A DNA stretch of 64,000 bases, from positions 124,001 through 188,000 of the forward strand of contig NZ_PHQQ01000007.1 in NCBI RefSeq assembly GCF_002909235.1. The letters are read 5' to 3'. The notes below the pieces were generated by a model. That model had not been told where the DNA came from. It did not search any database and was given only the letters and a program-made list of their open reading frames with translations. Source of the stretch: Arenibacter catalasegens. Lineage in GTDB: Bacteria; Bacteroidota; Bacteroidia; Flavobacteriales; Flavobacteriaceae. A program made the position numbers and the translations under genes. This document shows positions 50,148 through 58,248 of the stretch, one piece after another (within the stretch, counting starts at the first letter, position 1; each line of letters opens with the position of its first letter).

Positions 50148-51842
50148 CTAGTTTTTGGCTAATTCCAAAAGTGCTATATCAAAATCATTATCAAGAACCA
50201 CTTTACCGTTATCTACGGTGACATAAGTTTCAGAATAAGTATCAAAGAGTTTGGTGCCGTCTCCGAAAAAACCTTTTACCCAAAGGGATTTTTTTCCTGT
50301 TGGAAGATCTAGCCCTACCACCACTTTATCTTTGAATTCCTTCTTTATATAGGTTCTACTGAAAACATAAGGCTGCTTGGATAGTCTTTGATGCCTGCCA
50401 GCACCAATTGAAGGATGATTGCTTCTAAATTGACCTAGTTTTTGCCAGTAGGCCAAAACTTTTTTGATATTGGGAATACTGTCCAATTCCTCCCAATTCA
50501 TAAAAGACCTAAGAGTAGCATCACCTTGGGCCCCCTCAATGGTCAAATCTCTGTTGGACTCATCACCGTAGTAAATTTGGGAAGCTCCCGGTGTAAGTAA
50601 TAGGATATTTGCTGAGCGATATGGATTTTTTCTTTCTACATCATAGGGGTTGGCATCATCGTGGGAAGTAAGGTAGTTAACCACACTTTTGCCTTCCAGC
50701 TTAGTGTGCAACAAGTCGCTGTATTTTTTAAATATAGTTTCGTAATCGTTTTTGGCATCATCTTTTAATTCGAAATTGATCAGACTGTGGAATCCATTAT
50801 CAAAATAATCCACTTTTTTATCTCCAAAATCATATTCACGACCTCCAGATAAGCCATAACCATATACCTCACCAACCATATAAAAAGGGTTGTCGTCCAG
50901 TACCTCTTCAGGATGTTTCTTTTTCCATGTATTGAAGGCATGGGAAGCCTCGCTGTAGAGTTCTTTCCAGGATTTTTCGTCTACATGTTTAGCGGTATCT
51001 ACTCGAAAGCCATCTATTCCTAGGTCGTTAACATAGTCCGTTAGCCATTTAATAATATAAAAGCGGGGAGCCCTTGGGTATTTTGTGCGATTAAAAAAAA
51101 CTTGTAGTTCGTCTAGTTCGTTACTCAAACGTCCCTCTTCCTTCCATTTTGCCATGAGGGCATCTGGCAGTACAACAGCATTGTCAGATTCCGTAATTAT
51201 ATCTGGGAGGTTCTTTACCAAAGTACAATTGGTTGTTGTTTCGTAATTGTTGTATTCACAAACAGGTCCTGTACGTATCCATTCGTTTGGCCATACGGGG
51301 TCCATGTCTGTAACTGGTCCTGTATGGTTTAGAACAATATCCATTAGTATTCTTATACCCTTTTCATGCGCGGTCCTTACCAGAACTTCCAAATCCTTTT
51401 TGGTTCCAAAATTAGGGTCTAGAGCTGTCCAGTCCTTTGCCCAATAACCGTGATAGGCGTAGGTGCTTCCTGTTCCCTCGTCCACGTTGTCATGAATTTG
51501 CTCCACAACAGGACTAAACCATATGGCATTAATGCCTAGGTCCGTAAAATAGCCTTCATTTAACTTTTGTGTAATTCCTTGGATGTCTCCCCCCATAAAT
51601 CCCCTAAGCACGGCTGTTTCCTTAGTTCTATTTAGGGTAATATCGTTCAGGGTGTCCCCGTTTTTGAAACGATCGGTAAGCAGAAAGTATATATTGGCAG
51701 CATTCCAATCAAATAAGGGCTTCAATTTCGGTTTTTGGGATAGTTCAATAGTCGTGTCCTCCTCCTTTATAATTTCAGTTTTATGCTCTTTGCAGGATAA
51801 AATGATCAATAGAAATACGGCAAGTAGAAGTCCCTTTTTCAT
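50148..51842 (-). CDS. alpha-amylase family lipoprotein (GH13)
   Basis: This is a 564-residue lipoprotein (MKKGLLLAVFLLIILSC, lipidated Cys17) with a GH13 catalytic TIM barrel: NAIWFSPVVEQIH, RILMDIVLNHTGP, nucleophile Asp in DGFRVDTAKHVD, acid/base Glu in MVGEVYGYG, and YLTSHDDANP. A short C-terminal beta domain follows (VVVGLDLPTGKKSLWVKGFF). It hydrolyses or transfers alpha-glucans at the cell surface or periplasmic face. No SusC/SusD pair is present nearby, so it is not in a classical polysaccharide utilisation locus. Confidence 0.93.
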   Translation of the reverse strand: MKKGLLLAVFLLIILSCKEHKTEIIKEEDTTIELSQKPKLKPLFDWNAANIYFLLTDRFKNGDTLNDITLNRTKETAVLRGFMGGDIQGITQKLNEGYFTDLGINAIWFSPVVEQIHDNVDEGTGSTYAYHGYWAKDWTALDPNFGTKKDLEVLVRTAHEKGIRILMDIVLNHTGPVTDMDPVWPNEWIRTGPVCEYNNYETTTNCTLVKNLPDIITESDNAVVLPDALMAKWKEEGRLSNELDELQVFFNRTKYPRAPRFYIIKWLTDYVNDLGIDGFRVDTAKHVDEKSWKELYSEASHAFNTWKKKHPEEVLDDNPFYMVGEVYGYGLSGGREYDFGDKKVDYFDNGFHSLINFELKDDAKNDYETIFKKYSDLLHTKLEGKSVVNYLTSHDDANPYDVERKNPYRSANILLLTPGASQIYYGDESNRDLTIEGAQGDATLRSFMNWEELDSIPNIKKVLAYWQKLGQFRSNHPSIGAGRHQRLSKQPYVFSRTYIKKEFKDKVVVGLDLPTGKKSLWVKGFFGDGTKLFDTYSETYVTVDNGKVVLDNDFDIALLELAKN

Positions 51843-51971
51843 TATCGCTATTTTGCTTAAAGCTATAAAATGATAAGGGGAATATAAAATTTATTTTAAG
51901 CGAAACTGGGGTGCCTAGAATAATAATGTAAAATTTTCCGTTGTGGAAGAAGTGCTTGGTCGGCTTAAAAG

Positions 51972-52751
51972 TTACTTCCTTCTGTTCAGAACTTTATATT
52001 CTTCATAGCAACTGCTGATCGCATCCAGTATTTGAAGATCATTGGCCGTAGTTATGAAGGACCTGGAATAATTGCAATTATTGAGAATATCTTCAATATC
52101 CAACTTTTCCAATTGAAGCAATTCCATTAAGGTTTCCCGATCAAATTTTGAGGCTAAAAGATCCCTAATTCTATCGTCTTCCTTAATCTGTCTTAGCTTG
52201 CGCATTTGATTGGGTTTCTTGCCGAACAAATTTCGCAACAAATCCGCGGGATTAAGTATGGCTCCCAGCACCTTGGTGACTGCACTTGGATTTTTGTTAC
52301 CGCCTTCATAACCAACGGACAATCCAGAAATGCTATATTGGAAGGCATTGTTTAGAGGTAAGTTTTTTACATCTATTTCCAAATAACCGGTTAGGGAGTA
52401 GGGTCTAACAATGACCTCTTCCAGTGCGTAGGCCAATTCAGTTAAGGATATTTTTGTACCCTTAAATTTGAACATATCATTGGTGACCCTAACTTTTTGG
52501 GATTTAAAACCTAAAAAAGAAAAGTAAAGGGTGTCGTTGACTTTCGCAGGAATATCGAACTCTCCCTTTTCATTGGAAATTGTACCAACTACCTCATTCA
52601 GGTTTACCACATGGACACTTTCCATAGGCTGGTCGGTTTGGGCATTTAGAATTACCGCTTTTAATTGTTTAACCTCTTCTTCATTTTTGTCCACTTGTGA
52701 ATATCCAAAAGAGATAAATAAGAGGGATAGGGCCAATAAATAATTTTTCAT
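51972..52751 (-). CDS. exported carboxypeptidase-like regulatory domain protein
   Basis: This 259-residue protein has a signal peptide (MKNYLLALSLLFISFGYSQ). An N-terminal CarboxypepD_reg-like Ig fold lies at about 25-110 (LKAVILNAQTDQPMESVHVV, GTISNEKGEFDIPAKVNDTL, GFKSQKVRVT). The rest is helical (LRNLFGKKPNQMRKLRQIKE, RETLMELLQLEKLDIEDILN). This fold is frequent in TonB-linked and surface proteins of Bacteroidota and tethers or positions other domains. It stands alone with a terminator-bearing gap on the helicase side. Function unknown. Confidence 0.83.
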   Translation of the reverse strand: MKNYLLALSLLFISFGYSQVDKNEEEVKQLKAVILNAQTDQPMESVHVVNLNEVVGTISNEKGEFDIPAKVNDTLYFSFLGFKSQKVRVTNDMFKFKGTKISLTELAYALEEVIVRPYSLTGYLEIDVKNLPLNNAFQYSISGLSVGYEGGNKNPSAVTKVLGAILNPADLLRNLFGKKPNQMRKLRQIKEDDRIRDLLASKFDRETLMELLQLEKLDIEDILNNCNYSRSFITTANDLQILDAISSCYEEYKVLNRRK

Positions 52752-52788
52752 TAAGTAATTTCGATGATTATAATTGGTAAACTAACTA

Positions 52789-52814
52789 AAAAAATACGCC
52801 GAAGCGTATTTTTT
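52789..52814 (-). terminator. intrinsic terminator of the CshA/DeaD helicase gene
   Basis: AAAAAATACGC and GCGTATTTTTT (52789-52799, 52804-52814) form an 11-bp stem. On the minus strand the loop is TTCG closed by C-G, an ultrastable UUCG tetraloop, followed by a T run. It lies 15 bp after the helicase stop. Confidence 0.88.
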
Positions 52815-52828
52815 TAATATAGAATTAA

Positions 52829-54634
52829 CTAATAGGAATCACTTTTTCTTTTAGTTCGTCTTTTTCCCGAACTACTGGAGGAGCCTCCTTTGGAGTCACT
52901 ACGTTCCCTTCTTCTTCCTTTGTTTCTATCATTGTCCCTAGAACTAGAATCCCTTCCGCCGCCACTTCTGCTTCTGTCGCGTCTTCCACGGCCGCCTCCG
53001 CCGCCTCCACCTGGACTTTTAGATACTTCCACGTTGACAAATCGTCCATCAACCTTAAATTCGGTAAACGTCTTTAAAATGGCTTCTGTAGCGGATGCAT
53101 CTGTGTTAAAGAAAGAAAAGCTTTCTTTAACATCTACTTTAAAGACATCATCCTGGCCTAGATTTACCGTGTCCCTTAAGAAATCTTTCAAGGTCATCCA
53201 ATCATAACCATCTTTTTCACCAACATTGATAAAATATCTAACATTACCATCTGCTGGGATTCGGCTATCACCGTCTCTTGATCGTCCTCTTTCACCGCGT
53301 TCTCCCGCATCAGAAGTATTAAGATCTTTTGTTTTGTTGTAGTAATTAAAGAAACGGGTAAATTCTACCGAGATTATTTTTTTGATAAGTTCTTCTCGGT
53401 CTATACCTTGAAGTACATCATTAATAGCCGGTAAATAGTTATCTACCTCCTCATTAATTTTTGTATCCTTAATTTTATTGGCCAAATGGTAAAGCTGTAT
53501 TTCACAGATTTCCATTCCGGTAGGAATTTTTTTGGAAATAAAAGCTTGTTGAATTTTATTTTCGATGGCCTTAATTTTCCTAAGTTCACTTTTAGTGACG
53601 ATTACCATGGAAATTCCGGATTTCCCGGCTCTTCCTGTACGTCCACTACGGTGGGTATAGGTTTCTATTTCATCAGGTAATTGGTAATTGATTACATGGG
53701 TTATATCATCTACGTCAATACCACGAGCTGCTACATCCGTTGCAACCAACATTTGTATTTGTTTCTTACGGAAGGAATTCATAACCAAATCTCTTTGATT
53801 TTGACTTAAATCTCCGTGAAGTGCACCAGCGTTATAACCGTCTTCAATTAATTTTTCGGCTACCTTCTGGGTGTCTCTTTTAGTTCTACAGAAAATAACT
53901 GAGAATATGTCAGGATTGGTATCTGCTAGCCTTTTTAGTGCTGGATAACGGTCTCTGCCACCAACTACATAATATTCGTGCTGTACTGTGCTTGCTCCTG
54001 AGTTTTTTGTTCCGACCGTAATTTCTTGCGGACTGTTCATAAACTTTTTGGCAATTACAGATACTTCCCTAGGCATGGTTGCAGAAAACAACCAAGTTGA
54101 TTTTTCCTTAGGTGTGTTCGAAAGAATATCTTTGATATCCTCCATAAAGCCCATATTCAGCATTTCATCGGCCTCATCAAGAATACAGTAATCAATTTTG
54201 GAGATATCCACCAAGCCACGACCAATCATGTCTTTCATTCTACCTGGAGTAGCCACAACTATTTGGGCACCCCTTTTTATTTGTCTGGCCTGATCGGTAA
54301 TACTGGCACCACCGTAGATAGCTACAACATTTACCCCTTTTTCATACTTGGCATATAAGGTAAGCTCATTGGTAATTTGCAAGCAAAGTTCCCTAGTAGG
54401 GGATAGGATCAACCCTTGGGTGGTCCTACTATCACTATCAATTTTTTGAATAAGTGGAAATCCAAAGGCGGCGGTTTTACCTGTACCTGTTTGGGCCAAG
54501 GCCACTAAATCGGTTTCGCTTTCCAATAAGATTGGAATAGCTTTTTCTTGTACTTCCGATGGCGTTTCAAATCCTAAATCAGAAATAGCATTTAATATGG
54601 ACTGTTTTAGCCCTAATGCTTCAAATTTTGTCAT
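52829..54634 (-). CDS. DEAD-box RNA helicase with DbpA-like RNA-binding domain
   Basis: This 601-residue helicase is related to CshA/DeaD. It has the two RecA domains (AQTGTGKT, TPTRELCLQI, DEADEMLNMGF, SAT, ATDVAARGIDVDD, HRSGRTGR), a helical extension, a DbpA-type RRM at about 470-550 (GEKDGYDWMTLKDFLRDTVN, FNTDASATEAILKTF) and a low-complexity RGG/Gly-Ser tail (about 555-601). The domain set indicates a role in ribosome assembly or cold-shock RNA unwinding. It has a -7 box about 110 bp upstream and a terminator with UUCG loop downstream. Confidence 0.94.
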   Translation of the reverse strand: MTKFEALGLKQSILNAISDLGFETPSEVQEKAIPILLESETDLVALAQTGTGKTAAFGFPLIQKIDSDSRTTQGLILSPTRELCLQITNELTLYAKYEKGVNVVAIYGGASITDQARQIKRGAQIVVATPGRMKDMIGRGLVDISKIDYCILDEADEMLNMGFMEDIKDILSNTPKEKSTWLFSATMPREVSVIAKKFMNSPQEITVGTKNSGASTVQHEYYVVGGRDRYPALKRLADTNPDIFSVIFCRTKRDTQKVAEKLIEDGYNAGALHGDLSQNQRDLVMNSFRKKQIQMLVATDVAARGIDVDDITHVINYQLPDEIETYTHRSGRTGRAGKSGISMVIVTKSELRKIKAIENKIQQAFISKKIPTGMEICEIQLYHLANKIKDTKINEEVDNYLPAINDVLQGIDREELIKKIISVEFTRFFNYYNKTKDLNTSDAGERGERGRSRDGDSRIPADGNVRYFINVGEKDGYDWMTLKDFLRDTVNLGQDDVFKVDVKESFSFFNTDASATEAILKTFTEFKVDGRFVNVEVSKSPGGGGGGGRGRRDRSRSGGGRDSSSRDNDRNKGRRRERSDSKGGSSSSSGKRRTKRKSDSY

Positions 54635-54743
54635 AATATGTTTTAAATAATCGCAAATATGTATGTTGCATAGAGCGATTATTTTTATAACCTATTTAAA
54701 CTCAGGGCAACACATGCTATACTAGCGGCGTTAATTGAAGCGG

Positions 54744-54751
54744 CAAAGGTA
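54744..54751 (-). promoter_or_regulatory. -7 box of the CshA/DeaD helicase gene
   Basis: Minus strand TACCTTTG, an exact TAnnTTTG, followed by CC as for the first helicase gene at 5187. It gives a 5' leader of about 100 nt, long enough for leader control such as that seen in cold-shock helicase genes (inferred). Confidence 0.45.
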
Positions 54752-54804
54752 CTGTTAATTTTTCAATTAAAATATTATATTTTACAACAGTGTTTTTTAA
54801 GGCT

Positions 54805-55449
54805 TTACGGGGCCAGGGTAAAACCGTAGACAGAGATTATAATTCCAATGGCACCAAATGCCAACATTAGGGCAATGAAGTTTTTTTGTAATTTTTTATT
54901 GTCATGTATTATAATGCAGAGGGCACCTAGTACAATACAAATTTGAAAAAATAATTTCCCTAGGTCAAATTTCTTTGTGGCCGAGTCATATTCTTGAGTA
55001 AGGTTTTCCCATTCATTTATTCCTATAATTTTTCCCATTTCCCCGTCGAGGTCTTGCGACCAATGTTCTCTTGGAATATTGGATGAGCCTACCAAGATCT
55101 CAGTTTTTTCTGCTTCGTATTTTAATACCAAGGATTTGGTCTGGGCTATTTTTGTCTTAACTTTCGTTATTCGATCATCGGGTATTATTCCGGTTTCCAT
55201 CAGTACAGTCAAATAATCCAATTCACTTTCCTTTAGGCTTTGCTTAATACTTTTTGACTGGTACCAATTGGAATAATTTACGAATTGGCTGTGGGAAATC
55301 ATCATCTCCTCTTCCAAATTGTTGTTTACTAGTTCCGTGATGGCCATGAAAGCAGCAAATACAGCAATTAGTATTCCTCCAACGGTCTCGGGGCGTTGTA
55401 GTAATTTAGTGGTAGGTATGTATTTTTCTTCAGATTTAGTTGTGGGCAT
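54805..55449 (-). CDS. DUF4337-like membrane protein
   Basis: This 214-residue protein has three transmembrane segments: residues about 20-42 (VGGILIAVFAAFMAITELVN), 157-178 (LFFQICIVLGALCIIIHD) and 186-208 (LMLAFGAIGIIISVYGFTL). Between the first two lies a helical segment with SNWYQSKSIKQSLKE, the pattern of the DUF4337 family. I chose the start at 55449 (MPTTKSEEKY), which overlaps the rdgB end by 14 bp; an earlier ATG would overlap it by 38 bp. Function unknown; it is cotranscribed with rdgB. Confidence 0.75.
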   Translation of the reverse strand: MPTTKSEEKYIPTTKLLQRPETVGGILIAVFAAFMAITELVNNNLEEEMMISHSQFVNYSNWYQSKSIKQSLKESELDYLTVLMETGIIPDDRITKVKTKIAQTKSLVLKYEAEKTEILVGSSNIPREHWSQDLDGEMGKIIGINEWENLTQEYDSATKKFDLGKLFFQICIVLGALCIIIHDNKKLQKNFIALMLAFGAIGIIISVYGFTLAP

Positions 55450-56026
55450 GGTTGTAGTTTTTGAAAAAGGCAAGTAATTGTTGTATTGCTATGGCACGGT
55501 GACTTATTTCGTTTTTTACTGACAAAGGTAATTCGGCAAAAGTTTTGTCATACCCTTTGGGTTTAAAAATGGGGTCGTATCCAAAACCTTTTTCCCCCCT
55601 TTTTTGAGTGGTTATTTCTCCTTTCACAATTCCTTGAAAAAGTATTTGTTGATTGTTTAGATTTAGGGCGATGACGGTTTTAAAATGTGCAGAGCGGTTG
55701 GTTTGGTTCTTTAATTGGAGCATCAATTTATCCATATTGTCATCTGCGTTTTTTTGTTCGCCAGCATAACGTGCTGAATATACTCCTGGTGCGCCATCCA
55801 AAGCATCTACTAAAAGTCCAGTATCGTCAGCAAAACAGGGGTAGCCATAATTTTCAGTAACAAAATTGGCCTTAATGGAGGCATTGCCTTCCAAAGTGGT
55901 TGCGGTTTCTGGAATTTCATCCATACAGCCTATGTCCTCAAGGGACAGTAGCTCTATTTCTTTGGGGAATAGGATTTGCACCTCTTTTAGTTTATTGTTG
56001 TTGTGTGTGGCAAATACCAATTGCAT
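55436..56026 (-). CDS. rdgB: non-canonical purine NTP pyrophosphatase (RdgB/HAM1)
   Basis: This 196-residue enzyme hydrolyses dITP, XTP and similar damaged purine nucleotides. Motifs: FATHNNNKLKEV at 5-16 (nucleotide-binding), FADDTGLLVDALDGAPGVYS, GEKGFGYDPIF, and SHRAIAIQQL at the C-terminus. It heads a two-gene operon with the DUF4337-like protein. Confidence 0.96.
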   Translation of the reverse strand: MQLVFATHNNNKLKEVQILFPKEIELLSLEDIGCMDEIPETATTLEGNASIKANFVTENYGYPCFADDTGLLVDALDGAPGVYSARYAGEQKNADDNMDKLMLQLKNQTNRSAHFKTVIALNLNNQQILFQGIVKGEITTQKRGEKGFGYDPIFKPKGYDKTFAELPLSVKNEISHRAIAIQQLLAFFKNYNHAHN

Positions 56027-56134
56027 TCAATGTAATTTTATTGTTTTATAAATCCAAGTATAATTATCTTTTGAGGTAAATTTATTTAGAAAGTCTAAAA
56101 GTAGTAATTTTATTTCCTTATCATTTTATATTTT

Positions 56135-56587
56135 ATGAAGTTAAAAATACCGCCACTAGTTGTCACTTTACTATTCGCATTATTAATGTATCTATTGGCT
56201 AAATATTTGCCAATGGGTTATTTTGATTTTTTCGGAAGATATTATCTAATATATTTTCTTTTTCTTCTTGCATTAATAATTGGAATTGTTTCATTGTTTC
56301 AGTTTTTTAAATCTAAGACGAGCATAGACCCTCTTGTCCCTTCCAAGGTATCCAAATTGGTTACCAGTGGCTTGTATCAGTATTCTAGAAACCCTATGTA
56401 TTTGGCCTTATTGCTTCTTCTTTTGGCTTGGGGCTTGTATTTGGGCAATGCATTTAATACACTTTTGGCGGCCGGGTTTGTTTTTTATATGAATACTTTT
56501 CAGATTATACCCGAGGAGGAAGTGTTGGTGAATAAGTTTGGCAAGGAGTTTCAAAAGTATTGTGTAATGGCACGCCGTTGGTTTTAA
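56135..56587 (+). CDS. isoprenylcysteine carboxyl methyltransferase-family membrane protein
   Basis: This 150-residue membrane protein has four predicted transmembrane helices. The motif region GLYQYSRNPMYLALLLLLLA, then the C-terminal IIPEEEVLVNKFGKEFQKYC, are hallmarks of the ICMT/phospholipid methyltransferase (PEMT-like) group, which uses S-adenosylmethionine. The substrate is unknown. It lies alone between rdgB (divergent) and the SatD pair. Confidence 0.9.
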   Translation: MKLKIPPLVVTLLFALLMYLLAKYLPMGYFDFFGRYYLIYFLFLLALIIGIVSLFQFFKSKTSIDPLVPSKVSKLVTSGLYQYSRNPMYLALLLLLLAWGLYLGNAFNTLLAAGFVFYMNTFQIIPEEEVLVNKFGKEFQKYCVMARRWF

Positions 56588-56590
56588 CGA

Positions 56591-56622
56591 TGTAATTATA
56601 AGTTATTTTACTTATAATTACA
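56591..56622. promoter_or_regulatory. 13-bp palindromic repeat upstream of the SatD/DUF3307 pair
   Basis: TGTAATTATAAGT (56591-56603) and ACTTATAATTACA (56610-56622) are exact reverse complements with a 6-nt spacer. The CTTATA half-site recurs between here and the satD ATG (at about 56639 and 56667), and TATTAGC occurs three times. It is located 51 bp upstream of the SatD ATG, and SatD itself has a C-terminal HTH, so an autoregulatory operator is plausible. Confidence 0.55.
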
Positions 56623-56673
56623 AATATTAGCATATTAGCTTATATTTTAATATATTAGCGTTTTAACTTATAT

Positions 56674-57285
56674 ATGATAGCTATAATTACAGGAGATATA
56701 ATGAATTCCGACCACTACGCGGCTTCGGAATGGATGGATATTCTTAAATCATATCTTGGCCGCCAAGGGGAGACACCCCATGATTGGGAGATTTATAGGG
56801 GTGATGAATTTCAAATAAGGACAACTCCACAAAAGGCCCTGAAGATGGCGATTCAGATTAAGGCTCTAATTAAATCTATAAATAAGTTGGATGTAAGAAT
56901 GGGTATAGGACTAGGGTCTGAAACCTTCGTAGGCAGTAGTGTGAGCCAATCCAATGGAAAGGCCTATCAGCGCTCAGGAAGAATTTTTGAAACCTTAAAA
57001 GAACAAAAGCTCAATTTAGCCTTAGTAACCGGAGATGAAGATAGGGATGCTACTTTGAACCTTATGTTGAAGCTTGCCTTGAATTTTATGGACGATTGGT
57101 CTACAGTTTCTGCAAAAATGGTAAGTTTAACACTAGATGAACCAAACGTCTCCCAGCAAGAGGTTGCGGACCAATTAAAGATAAGGCAATCAGCCGTAAG
57201 CCAGCGTTTAAAGCGTGCTAGGATGGATTTGGTGTTAGATTTATTGGCGTATTACGAAGGAAATCTAAAAGATATTAACGAATGA
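56674..57285 (+). CDS. SatD family protein with C-terminal helix-turn-helix
   Basis: This 203-residue cytoplasmic protein has a SatD domain at the N-terminus (MIAIITGDIMNSDHYAASEW, WEIYRGDEFQIRTT, VRMGIGLGSETF) and a sigma-70 region 4-like HTH at about 155-190 (VSQQEVADQLKIRQSAVSQR LKRARMD). The next gene overlaps by 4 bp and encodes a DUF3307 membrane protein; the two are a common pair in Bacteroidota. The role of the pair is not established. The HTH and the upstream palindrome suggest self-regulation. Confidence 0.85.
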   Translation: MIAIITGDIMNSDHYAASEWMDILKSYLGRQGETPHDWEIYRGDEFQIRTTPQKALKMAIQIKALIKSINKLDVRMGIGLGSETFVGSSVSQSNGKAYQRSGRIFETLKEQKLNLALVTGDEDRDATLNLMLKLALNFMDDWSTVSAKMVSLTLDEPNVSQQEVADQLKIRQSAVSQRLKRARMDLVLDLLAYYEGNLKDINE

Positions 57286-57980
57286 TATTGTTCACCAAGC
57301 TCTTGTTGGCCCACCTTTTAGGTGATTTTCTGTTTCAGCCCAATAAATGGGTAGTGCATAAAGAGGCAAATAAAATAGCCTCCAAATACCTATATCTACA
57401 TATACTGATTCATTTTGGAGTTGCCATGCTACTTTTGTGGGATCTTCAATTATGGTGGTGGGTAGTAATAATAGCAATGTCGCACTATTTTATCGACCTA
57501 TTAAAGTTATATGCAAATCCTTATTTTAAGAATAAATCCATTCCTTTTTTTATAGACCAGACATTACACATTGTTGTGCTTTATTGCTGTGCGTTTAATT
57601 CTGATTTATTCGGTCATACCATAGGACTTTTAAAGGAAATAAATTGGCAGTTGATTACCGCAGTGGTATTTGTGAGTTATCCATCTTCCATAATCATGGC
57701 CAAATTATTGGAAGGAATGTCGGACAGAATAGAGCTAGACCATAAATCCCTTCCCAATGCAGGAAAGTACATAGGGATAATTGAACGATTATTTGTGTTG
57801 GTATTTATCATTTTAGGCAGATGGGAGGCTATTGGTTTATTGATTACGGCCAAATCGGTCTTTAGGTTTAACGACCTTAAAGAAAGTAACTCTAGAAAGC
57901 TTACCGAATATATATTGATCGGCACCTTATTGAGTTTTGGACTTGCAATTATAGCCGGGTTAATTTATCTAAGCACCTAA
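57282..57980 (+). CDS. DUF3307 membrane protein
   Basis: This 232-residue membrane protein has about six hydrophobic helices. The start ILFTKLLLAHLLGDFLFQP is the typical DUF3307 opening, with a conserved His and Asp in the helix (AHLLGDF), followed by W-rich LQLWWWVVIIAMSHYFIDL, which contains a second His-x-x-x-Asp pattern (HYFIDL). These His/Asp residues suggest a metal or proton site inside the membrane. It is translated together with SatD (ATGA overlap). Function unknown. Confidence 0.87.
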   Translation: MILFTKLLLAHLLGDFLFQPNKWVVHKEANKIASKYLYLHILIHFGVAMLLLWDLQLWWWVVIIAMSHYFIDLLKLYANPYFKNKSIPFFIDQTLHIVVLYCCAFNSDLFGHTIGLLKEINWQLITAVVFVSYPSSIIMAKLLEGMSDRIELDHKSLPNAGKYIGIIERLFVLVFIILGRWEAIGLLITAKSVFRFNDLKESNSRKLTEYILIGTLLSFGLAIIAGLIYLST

Positions 57981-58220
57981 AATAAGGGTAAAAAGGGAAA
58001 GGAAAGAGTGTCAAATATCATTATAGGAGCAATAGAGATTTATTGAGCACATGATAATTGCTCTAAAATAAAGATACCCTGAGCCATAGGGGAAAGGCAG
58101 ATTTTATTAATTCCTCAATTTTAAGGGTGTAAAAAAATCAATTTCTTATATATTAAGGTGAAAATCAAGGTGTCGATTACTTTTCTTAACAAGTATAGGA
58201 AGTTGGACAAAATTTATTCA

Positions 58221-58228
58221 TACTTTTG
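58221..58228 (+). promoter_or_regulatory. -7 box of the serB-serA fusion gene
   Basis: TACTTTTG is an exact TAnnTTTG, followed by CC, 21 nt before the ATG. The leader would be short. Confidence 0.55.
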
Positions 58229-58248
58229 CCCCTTAAAATTCAGATTCA

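Noticed and set aside
52890-53207. 105-codon proline/leucine-rich frame antisense to the helicase tail
   Set aside because: It is the complement of the Gly/Arg/Ser-rich RGG tail; low complexity produces the open frame.
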